In this document: positions 34,900 to 41,982 of the stretch, piece after piece
How positions within the stretch are numbered: the stretch's first letter is position 1
How the letters are laid out: every line of letters starts with the position of its first letter
DNA from: JACJYE01 sp964432875
GTDB taxonomy: Bacteria > Bacteroidota > Bacteroidia > Chitinophagales > Saprospiraceae
Assembly (NCBI GenBank): GCA_964432875.1
Contig: CAYSPJ010000036.1
Location: forward strand, 1-43,075
Direction of reading: 5' to 3'
Length of the DNA stretch: 43,075 bases
Position numbers and translations under genes: made by a program
Notes under the pieces: generated by a model
Seen by the model: the letters and a program-made list of their open reading frames with translations, nothing else
Databases searched by the model: none
What the model was told of the DNA's origin: nothing

Positions 34900-36207
34900 T
34901 CAAACTAACCCCAGCCCCCGCCGCAGAAACAACCACTGCTGAATCCCGCCGCGAGCCGCCAGGAACAGGAGTAAAGCCAGCCACAAACCGTGGTTGCCCA
35001 GTGGCTGGGCCGCCCAATAAGCCAACACGAATACCCCGAAGGCCAGCAACATGCTGTTGCGCATGGCGCGGGAAGCGGTCAGGCCGATATAGATGCCGTC
35101 CCAGATATAGCAAGGCGTGCCGGCCAGCGGCAGGATGGCCATCCACAGCAGAAAGGGGCGGGCAGCTTCCAACACCTCCGGCTGATTGGTAAAAAGACGC
35201 AGCAGATGCGGCCCGAAGCCCCAATAGGACAGGCTAAAGAGCAGCGCCAGTCCCATCCCCCAGGCAAAAGACAGGCGGATGGCGCGGCGGGTCCGGGCAT
35301 CATCGCCAGCGCCCCGATACTTGCCCACCAGGCTTTCCGAGGCATAGGCAAAGCCATCTACCCCATAAGACATCCAGTTGAGGAATTGCAGCAAGATGAC
35401 GTTCACGGCCAGAGCCATCTCGCCAGCGGCCGAGGAACGGCTGTAGAAAAAGCCAAAGGCGAGGGTGAGGAAAAGGGTGCGGATAAAAATATCGGCATTC
35501 AGCCGCAGGAAGCGCCGCAGCGCCCCCCAGTGCAGGATAGCTTCCCGCCGGACGTGCGCCAGCAGCTGCGGGTAGCGATAGAAAACCAGGCCGATGGCCA
35601 GCAGCAGCCCGCTATACTCGGCGATGACCGTGCCATAAGCCACCCCTGCTACGCCCATGCCCCGGGCTTGTACCAAATAGATGCTCAGGCTGATGTTGAT
35701 GACGTTGACTACCAGCGTGAGTAGCAGGGGGTAAATGGCATTTTGCAGGCCGAAAAACCAGCCCATGAAGACGTAGAGCCCCAGGGTAGCCGGCGCTGCC
35801 CACACGCGGATGTAGAAGTACTCGGCGATGAGCGGCTGCTGTTCAGCACTGGCATTCATCAAAAAGAAGCTCACTTGCCCCAGCGGCTGTTGCAGCAGCA
35901 AGATGCTCCCGGCCACCGCCAACACGATCAGCAGGGCTTGCCCCAGTATCTGCCCGATATCCGCCTCGGCACGCCGCCCGAAGGCCTGGGCCGTCAGCCC
36001 GGTAGTGCCCATACGCAGGAAGCCGAAATTCCAATACAGAAAATTGAAAATCATGCTGCTGATGCCCACCGCGCCGATGTGTAGTTCCGACAAACGCCCC
36101 ATCAGCGCCGTATCCACGCTGCTGAGCAGGGGCACGGAGACGTTACTGATGATATTGGGTATGGCCAGGCGCAGGATCTCTTTATTCATGGCGGGCAAAT
36201 TAGGCAT
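34900..36207 (-). CDS. MATE family (DinF-like) efflux transporter
   Basis: A 435-residue membrane protein with about twelve hydrophobic helices in two repeated bundles. It starts NKEILRLAIPNIISNVSVPLLSSVDTALMGRL, the typical first helix of DinF-type MATE proteins, with the conserved Asp of VDTALMG. The second half has NADIFIRTLFLTLAF and MSYGVDGFAYASESLVGKY, also typical of the DinF branch. Such proteins export cationic drugs or metabolites in exchange for Na+ or H+; the substrate is unknown here. The ATG at 36207 is used; one at 36189 (MNKEIL) is at least as plausible. Divergent from hutI. Confidence 0.93.
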   Translation of the reverse strand: MPNLPAMNKEILRLAIPNIISNVSVPLLSSVDTALMGRLSELHIGAVGISSMIFNFLYWNFGFLRMGTTGLTAQAFGRRAEADIGQILGQALLIVLAVAGSILLLQQPLGQVSFFLMNASAEQQPLIAEYFYIRVWAAPATLGLYVFMGWFFGLQNAIYPLLLTLVVNVINISLSIYLVQARGMGVAGVAYGTVIAEYSGLLLAIGLVFYRYPQLLAHVRREAILHWGALRRFLRLNADIFIRTLFLTLAFGFFYSRSSAAGEMALAVNVILLQFLNWMSYGVDGFAYASESLVGKYRGAGDDARTRRAIRLSFAWGMGLALLFSLSYWGFGPHLLRLFTNQPEVLEAARPFLLWMAILPLAGTPCYIWDGIYIGLTASRAMRNSMLLAFGVFVLAYWAAQPLGNHGLWLALLLFLAARGGIQQWLFLRRGLGLV

Positions 36208-36222
36208 TAATGCTGAAAAGCT

Positions 36223-36230
36223 TACCTTTA
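36223..36230 (+). promoter_or_regulatory. Weak candidate -7 element for hutI
   Basis: TACCTTTA is one mismatch from TAnnTTTG and lies 44 nt before the hutI ATG. TTAG stands 19 nt upstream at the -33 position. Weak support. Confidence 0.3.
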
Positions 36231-36274
36231 GGCGGCTGATTACCGTTCGAAAAATTGATCAACACCGCAATCTC

Positions 36275-37519
36275 ATGCCTAGCTTACTCATCCACAACAT
36301 CAAAGCACTGGTGCAAGCCACAAGGCAAGCCCGCCCCTTTATCGCGGGTGAAGCCATGCAAGAGCTGCCCTTACTCGAAAATGCTTTCCTCTTGTGCCAG
36401 GATGGCATCATCCATTCTTTCGGCCCCATGGCGGAATGCCCGCAGCGGGCTGACGAGATAGTGGATGCCAGCGGCAAGATGGTTTTCCCAAGCTGGTGCG
36501 ACAGCCATACCCACCTGGTTTTTGCCGCCAGCCGCGAGGCCGAATTCGTGGCTCGCATCAAAGGGCTGAGCTACGAGGAAATCGCCCGGCAGGGCGGCGG
36601 GATCCTCAACTCGGCGCGCCGCTTGCGCGAGACACCAGAGGAAACCCTGCTGGCTAGCGCATACGAGCGACTTCAGGAGATACAGGGCTACGGCACCGGT
36701 GCCGTGGAAATCAAGAGCGGCTACGGGCTGAATACGGAAAGCGAGCTGAAGATGCTGCGCGTCATCCGCTCCCTCAAGGAGTTGGCGGGCATGCCCGTCA
36801 AAGCTACCTTCCTCGGCGCTCATGCGCTGCCGCTGGAATACGGCGATGATCGGGAAGGCTATCTGCGGCTGCTCATCGACGAGATGCTGCCGCGCATCGC
36901 CGGGGAAGGCCTGGCAGACTATATCGACGCCTTCTGCGAAAAGGGCTTTTTTTCGGTGGAAGAAACAGCGCGGCTCATCGAAGCCGGGGCAAAGTACGGC
37001 CTAAAAGCCAAGGTCCACACCAATCAGTTCAACTGCATGGGCGGTATCCAGGCCAGCGTGGCCGGCGGCGCCCTGTCAGTAGATCACCTGGAAGTCGTCA
37101 ACGAAGAGGAGATTGAATGCCTGAAAGGGAGTAGCACCATGCCGACCCTGCTACCCTCGGCCCCCTTTTTTATCGGCGGCCACTACCAGCCGGCGCGTAA
37201 ACTGATTGACGCTGGGCTGCCGGTAGCACTGGCGAGCGATTACAACCCCGGCACTACCCCCTCGGGGCGCATGCAATTCGTGCTCTCCCTGGCTTGCATC
37301 AAGTGCCGCATGACCCCCGAGGAGGCCATCAACGCCGCAACCCTGAACGGTGCCCGGGCCATGGAATTGGAAGGCAGCCACGGCACCATCAGCCCGGGCA
37401 AGGCGGCTAGTTTTTTCCTCACCAAGCCCATGCCGTCGGTGGCTTACTTGCCTTATGCCTTCGGGACGGATTTGGTGGAGCGGGTTTTTATCGAAGGCAG
37501 GTTGATACGCCATGCCTAG
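36275..37519 (+). CDS. hutI: Imidazolonepropionase
   Basis: A 414-residue amidohydrolase-superfamily enzyme that hydrolyses imidazolone-5-propionate to formimidoglutamate in histidine degradation. The start is the ATG at 36275 (MPSLLIHNIKALVQA); the frame stays open upstream into the MATE gene in another strand, which is noise. Metal-site motifs are DSHTHLVF (His78, His80), HTNQF (His248) and SDYNPGT (Asp322). IKSGYGLNTESELKMLRVI and FLGAHALP are HutI-typical. Other hut genes (hutH, hutU, hutG) are not in the window, so the pathway must be completed elsewhere. Confidence 0.95.
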   Translation: MPSLLIHNIKALVQATRQARPFIAGEAMQELPLLENAFLLCQDGIIHSFGPMAECPQRADEIVDASGKMVFPSWCDSHTHLVFAASREAEFVARIKGLSYEEIARQGGGILNSARRLRETPEETLLASAYERLQEIQGYGTGAVEIKSGYGLNTESELKMLRVIRSLKELAGMPVKATFLGAHALPLEYGDDREGYLRLLIDEMLPRIAGEGLADYIDAFCEKGFFSVEETARLIEAGAKYGLKAKVHTNQFNCMGGIQASVAGGALSVDHLEVVNEEEIECLKGSSTMPTLLPSAPFFIGGHYQPARKLIDAGLPVALASDYNPGTTPSGRMQFVLSLACIKCRMTPEEAINAATLNGARAMELEGSHGTISPGKAASFFLTKPMPSVAYLPYAFGTDLVERVFIEGRLIRHA

Positions 37520-37619
37520 GCGCGCTGCCAATCTGAACCTTTTCTCCAGTAAAACCCCGGGCGACCAAACGGCCGCCCCCAGGAAGGCGTCCTTTAGGCG
37601 AGGATATAAACAAAACAAT

Positions 37620-38567
37620 ATGAACCAACGACTGATTTTTTCCGGGCAGGCTGCTATTCGTAAAATGGGGCAGGCACTATTGCCCAGCAGCGCCCAAGGC
37701 AGCTTGCCCCGGCTCCTGATTTGCTTACTCTTCCTGGCCCTGAGCGGATCGGCAGCAGCCCAGCTGAATCGGCAAGAAGTATTGCTGAAAATGCGGGATG
37801 GCGGCGAGCTCATTGGCAAGCTGATTGCCGAGGATGAGGCCCGCATCATCATCGAGACGCCTAGCTTGGGCCAGCTCAGCATCTTGCGTTCGGAAGTAAA
37901 AGTGCTGATCCGTTCTCCGGAAGGCAGCCGGGCTGGTTGGAATGCCACCCGCGATGCCGCGCGCAATATCTTTGGGCCAACGACAGGCTACAACCCTCCG
38001 AAAGGAAAAGGTTACTATCAAAACTACATGCTGGTGGTCAATCAAGTGCACTATGGCCTCACCGACCACTTCTCACTGGGCATGGGCTTGGAGCTGGCTT
38101 CGCTCCTGGAGAATGCGTTGCGGCTCCCTAGCATTGCTCTTTACCCCAAAGTATCCATCCCGGTGGTAGAAAACCAGTTCCAGATTGGCCTCGGCGCAGT
38201 ATTTACCCACCTGGCTGATTTCGGGCCCAGTACCTTTGATTTCGTCAACTACTATACTGCCCTGACTTACGGCCCGCCCGACCGCCATGTATCAGTAGGC
38301 CTGGGCTATACCCGGATTGATGGGGATTACTCCGCCTCACCGCTTTATATCCTCGGCGGCCAGTACCGCTTTACCCGCAAATTTGCCCTGGCTACCGAGA
38401 ACTGGCTGGCCAGCGGCCCGACCCAAGGCTCCCTGCTTTCCCTGAGCGGCCGCATTATCGGCCAACGTACTAGTTGGGATTTGGGCTTGATCCTCTTGGT
38501 TTATCAAGAATTCTTTGGCAATGAAATCATACCTTTGCCATTACTGGGGTTTACCGTCCCGTTTTGA
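37620..38567 (+). CDS. Predicted outer-membrane or secreted protein with an N-terminal SH3/Sm-like strand region
   Basis: A 315-residue protein from the ATG at 37620. A hydrophobic signal segment (LLICLLFLALSGSAAAQ) ends at about residue 48, preceded by an unusually long N-region; an ATG at 37665 would give a more ordinary signal peptide. Just after it, a short domain (KMRDGGELIGKLIAEDEARIIIETPSLGQLSILRSEV) looks like the small beta-barrel segments found in many Bacteroidota proteins. The remainder is rich in alternating hydrophobic strands with aromatic ends (FSLGMGLELAS, FQIGLGAVF, HVSVGLGYT) and ends in Phe, consistent with an outer-membrane beta-barrel. No specific function is recognised. 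It lies 100 nt after hutI and may be co-transcribed with it. Confidence 0.75.
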   Translation: MNQRLIFSGQAAIRKMGQALLPSSAQGSLPRLLICLLFLALSGSAAAQLNRQEVLLKMRDGGELIGKLIAEDEARIIIETPSLGQLSILRSEVKVLIRSPEGSRAGWNATRDAARNIFGPTTGYNPPKGKGYYQNYMLVVNQVHYGLTDHFSLGMGLELASLLENALRLPSIALYPKVSIPVVENQFQIGLGAVFTHLADFGPSTFDFVNYYTALTYGPPDRHVSVGLGYTRIDGDYSASPLYILGGQYRFTRKFALATENWLASGPTQGSLLSLSGRIIGQRTSWDLGLILLVYQEFFGNEIIPLPLLGFTVPF

Positions 38568-38586
38568 ACCGCTAAAATATAGAACG

Positions 38587-39786
38587 ATGAATTCATTTTG
38601 GAACTTACCGGCCTTGAGCGCAGCACTTCTGGAAAAGGCAGGCTTTAACAAACCCAACACCCTGAAAACCATAACAACAACACTGTTTTTCGCCGCGTGT
38701 TGCGCCCTGCCAACTGCCCTTACTCAAGCCCAAGGGCGCATCCCCATCGACTCTACCCTGCGCATGGACTTCGAGCGGTACGACCCGCCCTCTACCCTGG
38801 TCGTACCCCAAAATCCACTGAAGCAAGCCAAATACCCCTTTGTTGATGTGCATAGCCACCACTGGCGTATGGCCGAGCAGGACTTGGACCAGCTCATCCG
38901 CGAGATGGACTCGCTGAACATGGGCGCCATCATTAACCTCAGCGGAAGAGGGGGGCTAGCCCTCAAAGCCATGGCAGAGCACATTAAAAAATACGGCTAT
39001 GAAGACCGCATCCTGCTCTTCACCAATATCGAGCTGCGCAGCATTGACGATCCTGAATGGCTGGAAAACACCCTCAAACAATTAGAATTTGACGTCAACA
39101 CCGGTGCCCGTGGCCTGAAAATTTACAAAAGCCAAGGCATGGACAACCGGGACTCTCTGGGCAACCGCATCCGCATCAACGACCCGCGGCTCGACCCCGT
39201 GTGGGCTAAATGCGGCGAGCTGGGCATCCCCGTGCTCATCCACTCTGCTGACCCCAAGTCATTTTGGGACCCCCTAGATGAAAATAACGAACGCTGGCTG
39301 GAGCTCAAGCTGCGCCCCGGCCGCAAGCGCGAAGCCGATCAGCCCGCTGCCTGGGAAGCTATCATTGCTGAACAACACGATATCTTTCGCCGCCACCCCC
39401 AAACCACTTTCATCAACGCCCACTTCGGCTGGTATCCCAACGACCTGGAAAAGCTGGGGCAACTGCTGGATGAGATGCCCAATATGTACGTGGAATGCGG
39501 CGCTATCATTGCCGAGCTGGGCCGCCAGCCCCGCCAGGCGCTGAAGTTCTTTACCCAATACCAGGACCGCGTGCTCTTCGGCAAGGATGCCTACAACCCG
39601 GAGGAATACCACACCTACTTCCGCGTATTTGAAACCGAAGACGAGTACTTCCCCTACTACAAGCGCTACCACGCCTTCTGGCGCATGTATGGGCTGGGGC
39701 TGCCCGATGAAATCCTGAAGAAATTGTACTACGGCAATGCCTTAAGGATTATCCCTGGGCTGGATAAGCGGCTGTTTCAGGAATAA
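38587..39786 (+). CDS. Secreted amidohydrolase (amidohydrolase 2 family)
   Basis: A 399-residue protein from the ATG at 38587, with a hydrophobic segment TLFFAACCALPTALTQAQ at about residues 32-49 that looks like a signal peptide behind a long N-region. The catalytic barrel has the metal motifs in order: VDVHSHHW (His89, His91), VLIHSADP (His219), FINAHFGWYP (His279) and FGKDAYNPEEY (Asp334). These fit TIM-barrel hydrolases and decarboxylases of the amidohydrolase 2 family. The substrate is not evident. The ATG lies 19 nt after the stop of the preceding gene, so the two are probably in one transcript. Confidence 0.87.
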   Translation: MNSFWNLPALSAALLEKAGFNKPNTLKTITTTLFFAACCALPTALTQAQGRIPIDSTLRMDFERYDPPSTLVVPQNPLKQAKYPFVDVHSHHWRMAEQDLDQLIREMDSLNMGAIINLSGRGGLALKAMAEHIKKYGYEDRILLFTNIELRSIDDPEWLENTLKQLEFDVNTGARGLKIYKSQGMDNRDSLGNRIRINDPRLDPVWAKCGELGIPVLIHSADPKSFWDPLDENNERWLELKLRPGRKREADQPAAWEAIIAEQHDIFRRHPQTTFINAHFGWYPNDLEKLGQLLDEMPNMYVECGAIIAELGRQPRQALKFFTQYQDRVLFGKDAYNPEEYHTYFRVFETEDEYFPYYKRYHAFWRMYGLGLPDEILKKLYYGNALRIIPGLDKRLFQE

Positions 39787-39810
39787 GCGCCTGGCTTACC
39801 CATGCTTTTT
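39784..39810 (+). terminator. Weak terminator-like structure between convergent genes
   Basis: TAAGC (39784-39788) and GCTTA (39794-39798) form a 5-bp stem, followed seven nucleotides later by six T. It overlaps the amidohydrolase stop codon and lies in the 23-nt convergent gap. Marginal. Confidence 0.3.
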
Positions 39811-40385
39811 TATTTAACTTCTGCCGTCTCATCCGCCTCTAGTTCCGGTTCAATCGGCATGATATACTGGATGCGCTTATTGGCCTGATCATAGCGCTCC
39901 ATTACTGCATGATGCGGATAGCCCTTTTCCTCAACCAACCTCTCCAGTGCCGGATAGGCTTTGAAAACGCCGAGCATGATGGAGGTGCCGTTGCGGTAAG
40001 GCAATTCAGCGACTACAGAGCGCCGTACTGGATAAACTTTGACGTTATATTTCTCCTTCAGTGCTTCAGCCCGTCCTACAAACTGAGCCGGGAGCACACA
40101 GCCTACTTCGCTGCGCAGTTGCTCCTTGGGCACTTCGTCGGGTTTGTCATAATAAATCCCAAAGCCTACCTCCGTCTCGATACTGTCCTCTTCTTTCAGG
40201 CGGCGGTAAAGTTCATCCATCACCGTGCCCACCTTGCTGTAATCTCCGATATGCTCTTCGTAAATCAGCGTTTCGCCCCCAAACGCTTGTTCCGTAAACT
40301 GCACTTTGGCAAACATGCCGGAATACCCCAAGTACCCGATGATAGCCAATAGCGCTACACCGATAACGACTAATATACTTTTCAT
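39810..40385 (-). CDS. Membrane-anchored GyrI-like (effector-binding fold) protein
   Basis: A 191-residue protein from the ATG at 40385 (MKSILVVIGVALLAIIGYLGYSGMF), whose first 25 residues form a single membrane anchor; the longer frame from 40445 uses a TTG and overlaps promoter-like sequence. The rest resembles a GyrI/SOUL-like small-molecule-binding domain: GETLIYEEHIGDYSKVGTVMDELYRRL, then FGIYYDKPDEVPKEQLRSEVGCVLP and the end RIQYIMPIEPELE. Such domains bind hydrophobic ligands or inhibit partners; the ligand here is unknown. Divergent from the DUF523 gene across 120 nt. Confidence 0.8.
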   Translation of the reverse strand: MKSILVVIGVALLAIIGYLGYSGMFAKVQFTEQAFGGETLIYEEHIGDYSKVGTVMDELYRRLKEEDSIETEVGFGIYYDKPDEVPKEQLRSEVGCVLPAQFVGRAEALKEKYNVKVYPVRRSVVAELPYRNGTSIMLGVFKAYPALERLVEEKGYPHHAVMERYDQANKRIQYIMPIEPELEADETAEVK

Positions 40386-40414
40386 GATCCACTGATTTTT
40401 TTCTAAACCAACTC

Positions 40415-40445
40415 GAAAGTTAGCCCTCCCGGGGGAATAATGCAA
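40415..40445 (-). promoter_or_regulatory. Candidate promoter for the GyrI-like gene
   Basis: On the minus strand TTGC (40442-40445), 19 nt, then TAACTTTC (40415-40422), one mismatch from TAnnTTTG. The leader would be about 25 nt. Confidence 0.4.
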
Positions 40446-40450
40446 TGATT

Positions 40451-40483
40451 TTTGCTACCTTGCTACACGAATCAACATCTTTG
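40451..40483 (+). promoter_or_regulatory. Candidate promoter for the DUF523 gene
   Basis: TTTG (40451-40454), 21 nt, then CATCTTTG (40476-40483), one mismatch from TAnnTTTG. The leader to the ATG at 40506 would be about 16 nt. It overlaps the candidate promoter region of the divergent gene only at its edge. Confidence 0.4.
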
Positions 40484-40505
40484 AGACCACTACAAGATTG
40501 CACAG

Positions 40506-41138
40506 ATGACCGACAGAGCTTACCTAAAACAACTCCGGCTACCCACCAAAGACAAGCCACTACGGATACTGGCCAGCGCTTGTTTGACCGGCATTACTTG
40601 TGGATACGATGGGACGGCTTATGGCCACTACCCCAGCGTACTGAAACTTCTGAACTACGAAAACGTGCGCTTGGTCCGGTTTTGCCCGGAGGACTATGCT
40701 TTCGGTACCCCGCGCGAGATGTGCGACATCCACGGCGGCACCGGCTTTGACGTCTTGGATGGCAAAGCCCGGGTATTGACCGAAAAGGGCAAGGATTGGA
40801 CGGAAGGCATGATCCAAGCCTCCTTGAAAATGCTGGAGCTTGCCCGGCGCGAAGCGGTAGAACTAGCGGTCATGATGGACATCAGCGCGGCATGTGGCAG
40901 CCAGGTCATCTATGCTGGCAACCGCTTCGCCGAGCAGAAAGTATATCAAATCGGTGCCGGGGTATGCGCAGCGCAACTGATGCGCCATGGGTTTAAAGTA
41001 ATCAGCCAGCGCGACTATGCCTCGCTGGAGATTTTGTACGCCAAAATCGATCCGGATCATGTAATAGCTGGAGATGCAATCGATCAGCACGAGACGGCAT
41101 GGTATAAAGGCTATTTTGGGCAAAGCGAGGAGGGCTGA
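40506..41138 (+). CDS. DUF523 family protein (TudS-like 2-thiouracil desulfidase superfamily)
   Basis: A 210-residue protein matching DUF523. ILASACLTGITCGYDG (about 21-36), FCPEDYAFGTPREMC (59-73), an ISAACGSQVIYAGN segment (126-139) and GAGVCAAQLMRHGFKVIS align with the family's three cysteine motifs. In characterised TudS proteins three cysteines hold a [4Fe-4S] cluster that removes sulfur from thiouracil; the likely equivalents are Cys26, Cys60 and Cys130. The usual SPSCG reads SAACG here. The actual substrate is unknown; desulfuration or a detoxification role is family inference. The N-terminal 20 residues before the core are extra. No transporter or partner gene is adjacent. Confidence 0.87.
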   Translation: MTDRAYLKQLRLPTKDKPLRILASACLTGITCGYDGTAYGHYPSVLKLLNYENVRLVRFCPEDYAFGTPREMCDIHGGTGFDVLDGKARVLTEKGKDWTEGMIQASLKMLELARREAVELAVMMDISAACGSQVIYAGNRFAEQKVYQIGAGVCAAQLMRHGFKVISQRDYASLEILYAKIDPDHVIAGDAIDQHETAWYKGYFGQSEEG

Positions 41139-41982
41139 CAGGTGCAGCTAGGGGAGAAATAGCGGTGTTTTGTTGAGCTGGAAGCCTTCTAGGCTCCTCC
41201 TCACGCTAAAGCAAGTATGCGTGTATCAGGCCGTCCCGCATAGAGGGAAGCATGGGCCGCGAGGCAGAGCCTGGAGTCAGGGGGTACACCAAAGTTGGCA
41301 TGTACGAATAGTTGAATTACAGGAAAAGTAGGGAGACTATAGGATACGCGGTCCTTACGTCCGGTGCTGTGTGTGTAGGCAAGGGTGGCTAATCTTTGCC
41401 GCCTCTCCCTACTCGATTGGAGGCGGTGCGCTCCGCTACGGTTAGCCCCAAACAGGCATCTCCTCCGGGATGAGAAGCCCGCGCCGAGTTTTTTTTCGCT
41501 TGAGTAGCCAAGCATCGGGCTGGTTCTTGGCGGTCAACTCAAAGGAATGCCTGTGCTACACCCCGCCAAAACCCTGCCCCAGCACTTTAGGGAGCAGACA
41601 TTCGAGTCGCCGACGGCCAAAGTCTTGCATCTACGCCATAGCTCATAGTCGGCGGCTTATAACTACGAACTGTTGAACAATCCCGTCACCAGGCTGCCCT
41701 ATAGTGAAATACGCTGCGGGCACTTACTCTATTCCAGGTGAAATACCCGCCTTTTTCTGTCGCCGCACCAGGATCGGCTGTGGTGCATACCCGCAATAAA
41801 AGTACCTTCTTCTTCCATTCGCAAGCGTATTGCAACGAGCATTAAGCATTACAAGCAGCGGGCTTTAGTTATGATAAACAATGAATTATGTAATTTTTTT
41901 CAGGAGCCGTGCAACAATAGATACTAGATAATCCCTGAACTTTGGGGGACTGTCATCATCATCAAAACCAAATGAACATTAT
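41139..41982. other. Gene-poor region with possible mobile-element remnants
   Basis: This 844-nt stretch has no convincing gene. A 104-codon minus-strand frame (41201-41515) and a 68-codon plus-strand frame (41470-41676) resemble no protein I recognise. The part around 41330-41411 looks like the 3' end of a group II intron (listed separately). GAGCAGACATTCGA at 41592-41605 differs by one base from the right end of the 26021 element (26163-26176). The last 150 nt before the ice-binding-like gene are AT-rich and contain GAACTTTG (41937-41944), a one-mismatch -7 box. Confidence 0.5.
41310..41411 (+). pseudogene. Possible relic of a group II intron 3' end (domain V/VI-like)
   Basis: GTTGAATTACAGG, followed by ATACGCGGTCC, TTACGTCCGGTGCTGTG and the closing CCCTACTCGATT, resembles the domain V-VI end of bacterial group II introns that carry a reverse transcriptase. 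The domain VI-like hairpin is GGCAAGG (41378-41384), a 9-nt loop, then CTTTGCC (41394-41400). The 5' strand of the domain V hairpin (expected AGCCGG before ATACGCG) seems deleted, and no reverse transcriptase frame remains upstream, so it would be inactive. The recognition is from memory of such sequences and needs a covariance-model search. Confidence 0.4.

Noticed and set aside
35828..36274. N-terminal extension of hutI (149 extra codons)
   Set aside because: It is antisense to the MATE gene; the ATG at 36275 gives the family-typical length and N-terminus.
41201..41515. 104-codon minus-strand frame
   Set aside because: Composition is Arg/Ser-rich with no known domain, and it runs antisense through the putative intron relic.
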